Made by a program: the position numbers and the translations under genes
Assembly: GCA_964507445.1 (NCBI GenBank)
Contig: CAZDQF010000016.1
Location: 47,739 to 111,738, forward strand
Reading direction: 5' to 3'
DNA: 64,000 bases
Origin: GCA-2683135 sp964507445
GTDB taxonomy: Bacteria > Planctomycetota > GCA-002687715
In this document: positions 26,736 to 35,742 of the stretch, one piece after another
Position numbering within the stretch: position 1 is the stretch's first letter
Layout: each line of letters opens with the position of its first letter
Notes under the pieces: model-generated
Seen by the model: only the letters and a program-made list of their open reading frames with translations
What the model was told of the DNA's origin: nothing
Database searches by the model: none

Positions 26736-27947
26736 GTGAATGAGACCCGGAGCGCAAACCCCATGCAGATGACCTGGATCAAGGCCCTCGCGGTGCTCGG
26801 CACGGTGCTCGGGTCTGCCGCCGTTGCCCAGCCCTCCATCTCCTACCCGGACTTCAGCTCCGTGGCCGGTCTCACCATGAACGTTCACGCGGCCCAGTCC
26901 GGGAATCTGCTGCGGGTGACGCCGGCGGTGATCTCACAGCGGGGCTCAGCCTGGCTCGACAACCCGTATCCGGTGGGCTCCGCCTTCGACATGGCCTTCG
27001 GGTTTCGTGTGTCCGCCCCCTCCGCGGGAGGGGGCGACGGCATGGCCTTCGTCGTCCACAACGACCCTCGGCTTCTGTCCGCCATCGGGAACCACGCCAG
27101 CGCCATGGGCTATGGGGCGTTCCCCTCGTCGCCCGCCGGCACCGCCATCGCCAACTCCCTGGCGGTGGAGATCGACACCTACTTCAACAGCAACGCCGGG
27201 GACCTGAGCGGCAACGAGATCAGCATCCACACCAACGGGGTCGGCGACAACGGGACTAACGAGAGCCTCTCCATCGGTCGTGTGACGCCCGCCGTGAATA
27301 TGAGCGACGGTCAAGCGCATCAGCTCCGTTTGCGCTACGTCCCGGGAACGCTGGAGATCTACCTCGATGACTTCACCGTCCCGATCCTGAGCGTCGCCTA
27401 TGACTTCTACCTTGGCGGGACCCACGTCCTCACGGGGGCTCCGGTCTCGGGCCTGAGCCTCCTGTCGGGAGGCAACGCCCTCATCGGGTTCGTGGCGTCC
27501 ACGGGCGGCGCCTGGGAGAACCATGACGTCCTATGGTGGTCCACCCGGTTGTACGAGACCAACGATCCCGCTGGGTCCCTGGACGTGGACGGGGTCACGT
27601 CCGGCGGGTACGCGGCGGCGGCGTTGACGCGGAGCGCGGGGCAGGTGTTCGCCGTCAACTCCGTGGGCGCGGGACCCTACGACCTGGGCGTGGTGTCCGC
27701 GGCGCTGGTCCCTGGCGGTGTCTTTCAGACTCCTGGCGGGCAGTTGGTGAATCTGGATCTCTCCCACCCTTCGCTCTTCTTCACCAACGGCGGGGTGGCG
27801 CCGTCGTTGATGCCCCATCCCGGGGCCTTCACCCTCATGACGTCGCTCGGCATGCCCGCTGTGGTGACGGGCCAGCAGGTGACCATGGACCCGGGGCATG
27901 CGGATGGGTTCCAGTTGTCTCAGGCCCCCCAGGTCACCGTGCTCTGA
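26736..27947 (+). CDS. Secreted L-type (legume) lectin-like protein
   Basis: 403 residues. GTG at 26736 is preferred over ATG 26763 because GGAGG lies seven bases upstream of it. Signal peptide WIKALAVLGTVLGSAAVA. Residues ~35-270 show the L-type lectin jelly-roll: GDGMAFVVHNDP, NSLAVEIDTYFNSN (the Glu/Asp pair that holds Ca/Mn in lectins), and QAHQLRLRYVPGTLEIYLDD. The C-terminal ~130 residues are Gly/Ala-rich beta sequence common in planctomycete exported proteins (GVFQTPGGQLVNLDLSHPS). Likely binds sugars on or near the cell surface. Its stop is only 27 bp from that of the convergent esterase gene, so transcripts may overlap. Confidence 0.82.
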   Translation: MNETRSANPMQMTWIKALAVLGTVLGSAAVAQPSISYPDFSSVAGLTMNVHAAQSGNLLRVTPAVISQRGSAWLDNPYPVGSAFDMAFGFRVSAPSAGGGDGMAFVVHNDPRLLSAIGNHASAMGYGAFPSSPAGTAIANSLAVEIDTYFNSNAGDLSGNEISIHTNGVGDNGTNESLSIGRVTPAVNMSDGQAHQLRLRYVPGTLEIYLDDFTVPILSVAYDFYLGGTHVLTGAPVSGLSLLSGGNALIGFVASTGGAWENHDVLWWSTRLYETNDPAGSLDVDGVTSGGYAAAALTRSAGQVFAVNSVGAGPYDLGVVSAALVPGGVFQTPGGQLVNLDLSHPSLFFTNGGVAPSLMPHPGAFTLMTSLGMPAVVTGQQVTMDPGHADGFQLSQAPQVTVL

Positions 27948-27974
27948 CCTTGTGGGTCGGGCCCGCTTCGCGGC

Positions 27975-29447
27975 TCACCGGTTGTCGCCGATGAGTCCGA
28001 TCATGCTGCGGGCCATGGCCTCACCGATCAGCATGTAGGTCTCCGCGTTGCGGTTGTAGTGATAGCCCTGGTTGCGAGGGGAAAGGTCAGGGGAGCGCCA
28101 GAAGTCTCGGGTGTCCACGGAGACCACGGTGCCCGCGAGTCGCGGGTGCCTCTGGCCGTCGCCCAGGGCCATCTGTGCTTGCCAGATGAGCTGAGTGTTG
28201 CCCTCCATCTGGTGCCCGTCGAAGCCGACGGAGGCGATGACCACGGGCAGCTGCGGGGCTTCGAAGGCCGAGCGAACGTCCTTGATGAGGTTCTTCAGAT
28301 TCGCCTCGTAGGAGGCGGCCCACTGTTCGTTGCCGGTGTCCTTGTGCCCCTGGAACCACACGAAGCCCGCCAGGTCGAAGCCCTGTGAGGCGTGGTCGGG
28401 GACCACCGTGCCCAGGTGCTTGAGGGTCGCTCGGACTCCCTCCACCATCATCCTGTACTCGGCGCCCTCCCACTTCTTGAGGTCGGCCTTGATGTCCGGC
28501 AGCTTGCCGCTGGAGGGGGGACGGAAGTCCCAGGCGAGCCCCCGGTTGCCGATGGCCGTTCGGATGATGAGCACGTGTTCGTCGTGGTGGTCTCCGAGCA
28601 TGAAGCCGAAGGGCAGGCCGACCCAGACGCCCTTCTCCACGGTGAGGGGTCTCCCGGCGGCCTTCAGCTTGTCTTCGTTCAGCAGGAGCTCGTTCTCGTT
28701 GTCGGGGCGCCAGCCCCACCCGCCGTTGAGCCGCGCGTCCAGGAACGTGACGTCCCCCCTTGTCCGCCAGCGGCCGGCGTCGTCGCGCAGATACGGGAAC
28801 TTCCCCTGCTCGCCGACGAGTCGCTCGAGGGTCCCGGGAATGTCCGTGCGGCGCACCCAGAAGAGGCCATCCGCGTGTCTGGTGAAGAACGTCGTCCGGA
28901 ACGCATAGCGACGTCCGCCTTCCATGGGGACGTTGGTGTGCCTCGGATCGCCCCCCGGTTCTCGACGGTAGACCTGGGACCCGTTGAGCTCGGTGACGTT
29001 GTAGGTGGACCCCGAGTAGCCGGGGGAGAGGGCGTAGACCCCGGTCTCCGGGACCTCAATGAAGCCTCGGGCTACGTAGGTCACGTCGCCGTCCACCTTG
29101 GGGAACGGGTCCCTCCCCATACCGTCGTAGATCACGGTCTTGGTGGCGACGGGCTCGAGTTGGTCGTAGTCCGTGGCCGGGTCGTAGGCCCCTGTGTACA
29201 CGGAGACCGACACGCCCTTGTCCCCGTCCACGGACTGGTAGAAGCCGGAGTGACGGGTGTTGCGGCCGCTGATGTCGCCCATCTCCAGCATGTTGGACTG
29301 CCCGGCGAGGATGTAGACCTTGATGGGCTTTCCTGTATCGGGCTGGGGTGTGGTCTCCTGCGGCGTCGCGCTCAGGACGGCGGTGAGGCTGGCCAGGCAC
29401 AGCAGGATCGGCGCGAATCGTGGAGCCCGTGGTCGGTGTCGGTTCAT
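27975..29447 (-). CDS. Sialate O-acetylesterase-type hydrolase with PA14-like insertion, exported
   Basis: 490 residues, signal peptide RFAPILLCLASLTAVLSATP. The SGNH block VYILAGQSNMLEMGDI gives Ser51. The hydrolase fold is then interrupted: residues ~95-205 form a beta domain (YVARGFIEVPETGVYALSPG; GGRRYAFRTTFFTRHADGLF) that resembles PA14 carbohydrate-binding modules. The hydrolase resumes (EHVLIIRTAIGNRGLAWDF; LAGFVWFQGHKDTGNEQWA; HYNRNAETYMLIGEAMA). Compared with the 352-residue homologue at 18181-19239, which lacks it, the insertion accounts for most of the extra length. Likely deacetylates sugars while the inserted domain binds the chain. PA14 assignment is from pattern only. Confidence 0.86.
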   Translation of the reverse strand: MNRHRPRAPRFAPILLCLASLTAVLSATPQETTPQPDTGKPIKVYILAGQSNMLEMGDISGRNTRHSGFYQSVDGDKGVSVSVYTGAYDPATDYDQLEPVATKTVIYDGMGRDPFPKVDGDVTYVARGFIEVPETGVYALSPGYSGSTYNVTELNGSQVYRREPGGDPRHTNVPMEGGRRYAFRTTFFTRHADGLFWVRRTDIPGTLERLVGEQGKFPYLRDDAGRWRTRGDVTFLDARLNGGWGWRPDNENELLLNEDKLKAAGRPLTVEKGVWVGLPFGFMLGDHHDEHVLIIRTAIGNRGLAWDFRPPSSGKLPDIKADLKKWEGAEYRMMVEGVRATLKHLGTVVPDHASQGFDLAGFVWFQGHKDTGNEQWAASYEANLKNLIKDVRSAFEAPQLPVVIASVGFDGHQMEGNTQLIWQAQMALGDGQRHPRLAGTVVSVDTRDFWRSPDLSPRNQGYHYNRNAETYMLIGEAMARSMIGLIGDNR

Positions 29448-29588
29448 GGCCTTCGTTTCGGTGGAGGGGTTCGGTGGCGGGTGCGCAGGCCCTTATACTT
29501 CATCCATCACGGCGGGGTCAGGGTTGTCTTCGCGCCATGCGCGGAGCGAAGCTCACGCTGTCGAGCCTAGATTGCAGGAGCGGTTGGA

Positions 29589-30149
29589 ATGATGCGGCGA
29601 CGAGGCCATGGCGATGGACGGTCCGGAGGGCGCTCCACCTGCCTCGCGATCCTGGCGCTCTTGCTGACGTCCTGCGCCTCGGACCCTGCCTGGTCCTCCG
29701 TCCCCGACGGTGCTCGTCCGAAGGAGGGCTCGAGTCCGGCGCCCCATCAGCCTGGCCATGACGCCAGGGCGTTGCTGAAGCTGGTGGTGGCGGATGTCCT
29801 GCACAACGAGAAGTTGCGCTTCACCAGAGAGCACTACTGCGGACCCCGCGTGACCCGGGTGGGGCTCTCCAACAAGTTCGGACATGTGCAATGGCCTGCG
29901 GCCTTCGCGCCTGAGGTGGAGGGGGTGCTGTTCCGGCGCCTCGGGCCGGATCACGTGCCCGCCCCAGGAGCCGAGCCGATGCTGGCGCTGGACCTCGATC
30001 GGCTGAAGGTGGAGGGCGATCGCGCGGACATCGGGGTCCTCATCTTCCATGAAGGGCACGGGAACATCAGGGGGGCCTGCTTCGCCGTCTATGACGGTCG
30101 CCGAGGCCCCGGCGGTTGGACCGTGCGCTTGTGGAGCCTGCGTGACTGA
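29589..30149 (+). CDS. Hypothetical lipoprotein
   Basis: 186 residues with a basic N-terminus and a lipobox (ILALLLTSC, Cys29). I do not recognise the family. The mature part is ~150 residues of alternating strands and helices (ALLKLVVADVLHNEKLRF; ADIGVLIFHEGHGNIRGACF; GPGGWTVRLWSLRD). It might be related to NTF2-like folds, given the helix then sheet layout, but this is weak. It is alone on the plus strand between two minus-strand genes, and a hairpin follows. Confidence 0.7.
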   Translation: MMRRRGHGDGRSGGRSTCLAILALLLTSCASDPAWSSVPDGARPKEGSSPAPHQPGHDARALLKLVVADVLHNEKLRFTREHYCGPRVTRVGLSNKFGHVQWPAAFAPEVEGVLFRRLGPDHVPAPGAEPMLALDLDRLKVEGDRADIGVLIFHEGHGNIRGACFAVYDGRRGPGGWTVRLWSLRD

Positions 30150-30151
30150 AT

Positions 30152-30180
30152 CCGGCTCGGGGCCCTGAGCCCCGCGCCGG
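30152..30180. terminator. Imperfect hairpin between convergent genes
   Basis: CCGGC-T-CGGGGC, loop CCTGA, GCCCCG-C-GCCGG: an 11-bp stem with one T/C mismatch, filling the 31 bp between the lipoprotein stop and the stop of the PVC dehydrogenase gene. Confidence 0.55.
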
Positions 30181-32691
30181 CTACTTGAACGCTGGGTGGC
30201 TCCGATCGCCGCGGGAGATCAGGAACGCCATGAGGTCCTTGATCTCGTCCTCCGTGAGGGTGTCCAGCAGCCCCGTCGGCATCTGGGAAGAGCCTGAAGG
30301 TCGCATGACGTCGATGTCCTTGCGCTTGATCTTGCGGATCCTGCTCGGGTCCATCATGTCCGGGCTGACCATGATCTGCTCCCCTGAGATGTTGACCACG
30401 CGTCCGTCGATGACGTCGTCGTTCTTCATGAAGAAGATGGTGGTGCGGTACTGATCCGACACCTCCTTGGCGGGGTCGACGATGTGGGTGAGGAGGTCCT
30501 GGATGCCGTAGCGTCCGCCCACGGCCGTGAGGTCGGGGCCCAGGGTGCCGCCCTCTCCGTTGTGGCGGTGGCACTTGTAGCAGGCGGCGGCGGCGAACAT
30601 CTCACGTCCGCGGTCGTAGTCTCGACCCTTGAGGGGGTCGCCGTAACCGGGGAGCAGCTTCTTCACCGTCCACCGATCCACCACCTCGCGGCTCGGGTCC
30701 GTCAGGGAGGTGGGCTTCTTCGGGACATCGGCGAGCAGAGGCTTGAGCATCTCCCGTGTGGCGTCGTCGAGGGCGTCCGTGGCTTCCTTGCGGATGTTCT
30801 TGAGGAACCCTCCGAAGGACATGCCGCCCCGGTTGGCGGCGGCTTCCCGGAACCAGGAGAAGTAGGCCTCTCGTTGGTCTTGCGACCATCCGGCCTTGAG
30901 CGTGCGCAACGACAGGGCGTAGAAGATCTGGTCTTCCTGGGTGGCGGCTCCGTTCAGGAGTGGGAGGGTGCGGGCGACCACGCCTGTTGCCTCCAGGTAG
31001 ATGAGGAGCGCCGCCAGCTCGCGGTTCAGCGCGGGAGAGGTCCCGGGGTAGCTCGCGTCCAGGTGTTGGATCGTCGCTCGGCGGTCGGTGTCACTCGGCG
31101 CTCCCATGCGTGAGAACACCAGACCCATGGCCCGGGAGAGGTCCAGGCGCTGGCGAGGATCGAGCTTGGCCATGGGCAGGCCGCAGAGGGCCTTGATGAG
31201 CTTGGGCTTGAGGCTCGCCTCGCCGACGCGAGCCAGGGCCAGGGCGCCCTGGATGACCACGTCAGGGGTGGAGTCTTCCAGCACCCGGGACGCCCATTGC
31301 TCGGGCGGCTGGTGCTCCAGGGCGATGCGGGCTGCGTAGCGCAGGTGGCGGTCCGCGTGAGACAGGAACGGCCAGGCGGTCTTGACGGCGCTGGGGTCCT
31401 GCTTGCCGTGGAACGCTTCCAGCGCCTGTCGTTGGGCGCGCAGCTCGGTGTGTTGATCCGCGGCCTTCTGCATCGGCGCCGTGGATTCTCCGCCGACGTA
31501 GGTGACGCGGTAGAGCCCGGACTGTGCCCGGCGGCCGCCGATGGTGAACCAGAGGGCGCCGCCCTTGGGGTCCACGGCCACGTCCGTGACCGGCAGGGGG
31601 ACTCCGGAGACGAAGCGCTCCGCGGTGCCTTGGTAACTGGAGCCGTCGGGGGTCATGTGAACGGCGTACATGACGCCGTAGCTCCAGTCGCAGATGAACA
31701 GGGCCTCCTGGTAGCGAGCGGGGAAGCGGGCGCCGGTGCCGAACACGATGCCCGTGGGCGAGCCGGGCCCGATGTCGATCACCGCGGGGAGGCTGTCCGG
31801 GTAGTAGTCCGGCCACTTGCCCGTCCCTGATCGCCAGCCGAACTCCGAGCCGCTGGTCACGTGGTTGATCCGGGTGGGGCGGTACCAGGGCGTACCGATG
31901 TCCCACTCCATGTCCGCGTCGTAGGTGAACAGCTCGCCTTCGGCGTTGAAGGCGATGTCGTACTGGTTGCGGAACCCGGCGCTCACCAGGGTGAACTCCT
32001 TGCCGTCCGGGTCCGTCCTGGCGATCCAACCGCCTGGGGCCAGCACCCCCGCGGCGTGACCACGGGCGTCCCACATGCGAGGCAGCAGCAGGTCTTCCTT
32101 GGAGCCCGGAGGCAGAAGCCAGTGGTCGAACTCCGTGGGCTTGGTGTGGTTGCCGGCGCAGACGTGGAGGGAGCGGCCATCCGGGGAGAGGATCACGGCG
32201 TGGGGGCCGTGCTCGCCCGACCCCTTGAACCTCCGCAGGCTGGTGACGGTGTCGTACTGGTCGTCGTTGTCCGTGTCCGTCACCGCGTACAGCCCGGACT
32301 TCTTGCCGTTGACGACCACGTACAGGCGCCCGAACGCGCACAGGAGCCCCTGGGCGCCGCCGATCTCCAGGTCCAGGGGCTCGACCCTGGTCTCGGATGC
32401 CGGCCGGCCGGGCGCCGCCGGCGTCACGCGGTAGATGCGCCCGTACTGGTCGGAGGTGATGAGGCGCCCCTTCGGGTCCACGGTCAGGGACACCCAGGAC
32501 CCCTGGGTCTTCCCGGGGACGGAGTACACCAGCTCCACCTTGAACCCGGGGAGGACCGACAGCCGCTCTGCAGCCGGAGCGGTGTTGGTCATCGGTACGG
32601 CGCCCCCGCGGTCGGGGTCGGTTTGGGCGTGGGTGGGGGCGACGACACTGGCGACCATCGCCAGGGTGAAGATCAACAACGCACGGGACAT
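30181..32691 (-). CDS. PVC-type membrane-bound dehydrogenase with C-terminal heme-binding domain
   Basis: 836 residues from the ATG at 32691, which opens a signal peptide (MSRALLIFTLAMVASVVAPT); a longer frame upstream overlaps the sulfatase stop and is rejected. Residues ~30-420 form a sugar-dehydrogenase-type beta-propeller (GSWVSLTVDPKGRLITSDQY; GLLCAFGRLYVVVNGKKSG). Residues ~430-660 are HEAT-like helices (LRYAARIALEHQPPEQWASR). The C-terminal cytochrome c-like domain has ACYKCHRH, the CxxCH starting at Cys704, with GPDLTAVGGRYGIQDLLTHI typical of PVC heme-binding domains. Likely a periplasmic redox enzyme acting on sugars. It is downstream of the sulfatase on the same strand (86-bp gap), so the two probably act in one sulfated-sugar pathway. 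Confidence 0.9.
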   Translation of the reverse strand: MSRALLIFTLAMVASVVAPTHAQTDPDRGGAVPMTNTAPAAERLSVLPGFKVELVYSVPGKTQGSWVSLTVDPKGRLITSDQYGRIYRVTPAAPGRPASETRVEPLDLEIGGAQGLLCAFGRLYVVVNGKKSGLYAVTDTDNDDQYDTVTSLRRFKGSGEHGPHAVILSPDGRSLHVCAGNHTKPTEFDHWLLPPGSKEDLLLPRMWDARGHAAGVLAPGGWIARTDPDGKEFTLVSAGFRNQYDIAFNAEGELFTYDADMEWDIGTPWYRPTRINHVTSGSEFGWRSGTGKWPDYYPDSLPAVIDIGPGSPTGIVFGTGARFPARYQEALFICDWSYGVMYAVHMTPDGSSYQGTAERFVSGVPLPVTDVAVDPKGGALWFTIGGRRAQSGLYRVTYVGGESTAPMQKAADQHTELRAQRQALEAFHGKQDPSAVKTAWPFLSHADRHLRYAARIALEHQPPEQWASRVLEDSTPDVVIQGALALARVGEASLKPKLIKALCGLPMAKLDPRQRLDLSRAMGLVFSRMGAPSDTDRRATIQHLDASYPGTSPALNRELAALLIYLEATGVVARTLPLLNGAATQEDQIFYALSLRTLKAGWSQDQREAYFSWFREAAANRGGMSFGGFLKNIRKEATDALDDATREMLKPLLADVPKKPTSLTDPSREVVDRWTVKKLLPGYGDPLKGRDYDRGREMFAAAACYKCHRHNGEGGTLGPDLTAVGGRYGIQDLLTHIVDPAKEVSDQYRTTIFFMKNDDVIDGRVVNISGEQIMVSPDMMDPSRIRKIKRKDIDVMRPSGSSQMPTGLLDTLTEDEIKDLMAFLISRGDRSHPAFK

Positions 32692-32777
32692 CTCAGGCTC
32701 CAGGACGGCCGGTTGGTGGCCTCGGTCGCGGCAGCTTAGCGGAAGGCGGGGGAGGCGGTTGATGCCGTCACCCCGGC

Positions 32778-34286
32778 TCAGGGCTTGGGCCAGGGGAGGC
32801 CCTTCCACCACTTCTTGTTCCCATGGTTGGGTTGTGGCGCCCCGGGGGTGGAGCGTCCCGCTTCGACCAGCCGCCGGAACTCATCCGTGAGCTGCTTCAC
32901 CAGCTTGGGATGTCGGGCATGGAGGTTTCGGGTCTCCTTGGGGTCCGCCACCAGGTCGTAGAGTTGGATCGCGGGCAGCTCCTGCTTTCGCGCCGCCCCC
33001 TCGGTGGGGGGGCTCCAGCCTCCGGAGCCCCGGCAGAAGAGCAACTTCCAGCGCCCCTTGCGCACCGCGAAGTGCCCGCCGCCGGAGTGATGGACGATCA
33101 TCTGGTGCAGGGGCTGGGTGCGCCGACCTTCAAGGATCGGGACGAGGCTGGCGCTGTCTTCCGCCATGTCATCGCTCTTGATCTGCCCGGTGGCTTCGGC
33201 GCAGGTGGCCATGATGTCGGCCAGGGTGATGGGGTGTGGGTAGAGGGTGCCCCTCTTCACCCGCCCGGGCCAGCGCACCAGGAAGGGGACCCGGTGCCCG
33301 CCTTCGAAGGCGTCCGCCTTCCAGCCGCGGAAGTTCTTGCGCAGGTGCACGCCGGCCGCCTCCAACTCCTTGAAGTTGCACTTGGGCGACGTGCCGTTGT
33401 CGCAGGTGAAGAACACCAGGGTGTTCTCGCTGAGGTCGGTCCGGTCCAGGGCGTCGAGGAGCTGGCCCACCACCGCGTCCGTCTGGATGAGGAAGTCGGC
33501 GTATTCGCTGATCTTGGACCTGCCCTGGAAGTCGCCGTGGGGGGCGATGGGGGTGTGGGGTGACGGCATGGGGAAGTAGAGGAAGAACGGCTTCTCGGAC
33601 CGCGCCTGCTCCTCCACGTAACGGGAGACCCGGCGCCCGTATTCGTGGAGGACGGCGCGGAAGTCCCAGCCCTTCACCGCGGGGCCGGGAGAGACTCCCA
33701 CCATGGCGCCCTGCTTCATGGAGTCCGTGAGTTCTCCGAGGAGACGGTCGTCCTCACACCAGACGTAGGGTGGCCAGTTGGGGACGTCGTCTCCGAAGTA
33801 GTAGTCGAACCCGTGGTCCAGGGGTCCGCCCTTCACGGACCCGGTGAAGTCGATGTCCTTGAGTCGGGACGTCACCCCTCCACCACGTCTCGGCCACCGC
33901 CATCCGAGGTGCCACTTGCCGATGCAAGCGGTGTCGTAGCCGGCGCGCTTCAGCAACTCGGGCAACGTGACCCTCGAGTCAGCGATCAGGGGCCGCTCCC
34001 ATTTGCCGACGATGCCGCGTTTGAGCCGTGACCGCCAGTTGTAGCGACCGGTGAGCAACCCATAGCGGGTCGGTGAACACACGCCGGACGTGGAGTGGGC
34101 GTCCGTGAAGCTCATGCCCTCCCTGGCGAGCCGGTCGATGGCCGGGGTCTTCAGCCCCAGGTCCGGATTCAAGCAGGACACGCCGTCGATCCCCAGGTCG
34201 TCTCCGAGGATGACGATGATGTTGGGCTTGTCTTGTGCACGCACCGTGGATGCGACGGTCAGGATGCAGAAGAGAAGGAGCTTCAT
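32778..34286 (-). CDS. Cys-type sulfatase, exported
   Basis: 502 residues, signal peptide MKLLLFCILTVASTVRA. The alkaline-phosphatase-fold sulfatase signature is complete: metal-binding LGDDLGIDG (Asp29/30), CSPTRYGLLTGR with Cys70 to be converted to formylglycine, IGKWHLGW, and FFTCDNGTS with the second metal site. The CxPxR form can be matured by FGE or an anaerobic maturase; neither is in this window. The family hydrolyses sulfate esters on glycans or small molecules; arylsulfatase A-like members are abundant in marine planctomycetes. Likely co-transcribed with the PVC dehydrogenase. Confidence 0.93.
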   Translation of the reverse strand: MKLLLFCILTVASTVRAQDKPNIIVILGDDLGIDGVSCLNPDLGLKTPAIDRLAREGMSFTDAHSTSGVCSPTRYGLLTGRYNWRSRLKRGIVGKWERPLIADSRVTLPELLKRAGYDTACIGKWHLGWRWPRRGGGVTSRLKDIDFTGSVKGGPLDHGFDYYFGDDVPNWPPYVWCEDDRLLGELTDSMKQGAMVGVSPGPAVKGWDFRAVLHEYGRRVSRYVEEQARSEKPFFLYFPMPSPHTPIAPHGDFQGRSKISEYADFLIQTDAVVGQLLDALDRTDLSENTLVFFTCDNGTSPKCNFKELEAAGVHLRKNFRGWKADAFEGGHRVPFLVRWPGRVKRGTLYPHPITLADIMATCAEATGQIKSDDMAEDSASLVPILEGRRTQPLHQMIVHHSGGGHFAVRKGRWKLLFCRGSGGWSPPTEGAARKQELPAIQLYDLVADPKETRNLHARHPKLVKQLTDEFRRLVEAGRSTPGAPQPNHGNKKWWKGLPWPKP

Positions 34287-34421
34287 GGCGGGATCATACG
34301 AGGAAGTCTCGTGGCGGATGCGGGATCAACTCGGCGGAGCTACCCTGTTGACTGCCGACGGGCCGTGGGCGGATCGGTCGTATAGCGGTCTCCGCGGAAC
34401 CACCAGACAAAGGAGTGTCCC

Positions 34422-34910
34422 ATGAAGCACCTCGTCCTCTCAGCAATGGCCCTGGCCACGGCCTTGGGAAGCCACCTCGCCTTGCCCTCCGTTGAACCGG
34501 TTCAAGAGAAGTCCGGGCTCGAGCTCGGCAACTTCTCCGTCAGCCTCACGGTGAAGGACCTCAAAGCGTCCCGCGCGTTCTACGAGAAGCTCGGCTTCTC
34601 GAAGAAGGGCGGGGCCGAGGCCCAGAGGTATCTCATCCTGCAGAACGGGACGACCACCATCGGGCTGTTCCAGGGGATGTTCGAGCGCAACCTGCTCACC
34701 TTCAATCCCGGATGGACCAAGGACGCCAAGCCGTTGAAGAGCTTCACCGATGTCCGGGACATCCAGAAGAAGCTGGTGAGCCAGGGGATCAAGCCGGTCA
34801 CCCACGCCGACGAGTCCTCCACGGGGCCGGCCAGCTTCGTCGTGGTAGATCCGGACGGGAACCCCATCCTGTTCGATCAGCATGTGCCGCGACCCAGGTC
34901 CGGGAAGTAG
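34422..34910 (+). CDS. Exported VOC (glyoxalase/bleomycin-resistance) superfamily protein
   Basis: 162 residues with an N-terminal signal (LVLSAMALATALGSHLALPS), which is unusual for this mostly cytoplasmic superfamily. One VOC module pair follows: NFSVSLTVKDLKASRAFYEK, then the second betaalphabetabetabeta half ending FVVVDPDGNPILFDQH. The terminal strand with Asp-x-Asp-Gly-Asn-Pro is the family hallmark. Metal ligands are not certain (His/Glu expected; Glu is not obvious in strand 1). AAAGGAG lies before the ATG. Divergent from the sulfatase gene. Confidence 0.82.
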   Translation: MKHLVLSAMALATALGSHLALPSVEPVQEKSGLELGNFSVSLTVKDLKASRAFYEKLGFSKKGGAEAQRYLILQNGTTTIGLFQGMFERNLLTFNPGWTKDAKPLKSFTDVRDIQKKLVSQGIKPVTHADESSTGPASFVVVDPDGNPILFDQHVPRPRSGK

Positions 34911-35742
34911 ACGCCGAGGCGCTGGGCGCTCTTTCCCTCTTCGGGGTTTGTCCGCTCTGGAACTGTCCCGGAAACTGTCCCGCGGCCGGTCGGCCTGCCG
35001 CGGCACCCTGGTCAAGACCCACGGCTGAATGGACTGCCGAGATCTCGAGAAGGACGGCTACGGTCGCGTCACCATGCCGCTGCGGCCTCGCCTCGAGCCC
35101 GATTGCCACCTCTTCAAAGCTGCGGACAGGGAGATCTCGTTGCTGCAACGGGCGTTGCCGGGCGTCCACCAGGGAGGTCGTCAGCCACCGCTAACTGCAG
35201 CGCCGCCTGGACGGATTCGAGCTCCGGATAGACCGCGGCACCTCCACCAGCCGTGACGTCCTGTGCCGGAGGCTTCCGAGCTTCGTCGTCCGTGACCGTG
35301 CTGTGCATCGTCCGGAACCTACTCAAGCAAAGGAGAGTGGGTGTCCGGTCCGCTGATGGGTGGCGTGAGTCGGTTTGAGGGCCGGTTGTCGAAATGCTGC
35401 GTGACTCCGCACCGCCCGCAAACTTGGAAATATCAACATCCTGTGTCCGTTTTGTGGCGCGCCTCGCCGTTCAATTTTCTTTCGTTTTGGGGCTACCTCA
35501 GGCCGATTGGTAATTGACGAATTGGTGATCCCGTGACAATCTGTACTTTGAACTATCGCTCGTGACAGTTCAGTCGTTGGCTTACGTTCTTCGTGTGGCC
35601 GCAGCTAGGTGGTGGTCGCCGCCGCCTGATGAGTTCGCGTTCGCACCCCCGAACCAGGGCCATTCTTGAGCCCGGTCGTGGTTGGGCGGATTGCTGGGTT
35701 CTTGGCCGACCGCTGAACCGAACGAGCAGAAGGACAGCCCAC
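34911..35742. promoter_or_regulatory. 832-bp intergenic region with A/T-richer leader of the EPS locus
   Basis: No convincing gene. 34961-34982 holds a direct repeat of aactgtcccg. The part from ~35370 to 35590 is clearly richer in A/T than its surroundings. It contains TTGACG at 35514-35519, but the bases 17 bp downstream (CAATCT) are a poor -10. CGTGACA is repeated at 35532-35538 and 35561-35567, and TGAACT/AGTTCA (35549-35554, 35567-35572) form an inverted pair. I infer the main promoter and possible operator of the polysaccharide operon lie here. Confidence 0.5.

Noticed and set aside
34961..34982. Two copies of aactgtcccg
   Set aside because: Only two short copies; likely chance or minor, not a CRISPR or regulatory array.
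35029..35326. Short open frames on both strands before the EPS locus
   Set aside because: No ribosome binding site, signal or family resemblance. A degraded gene cannot be excluded.
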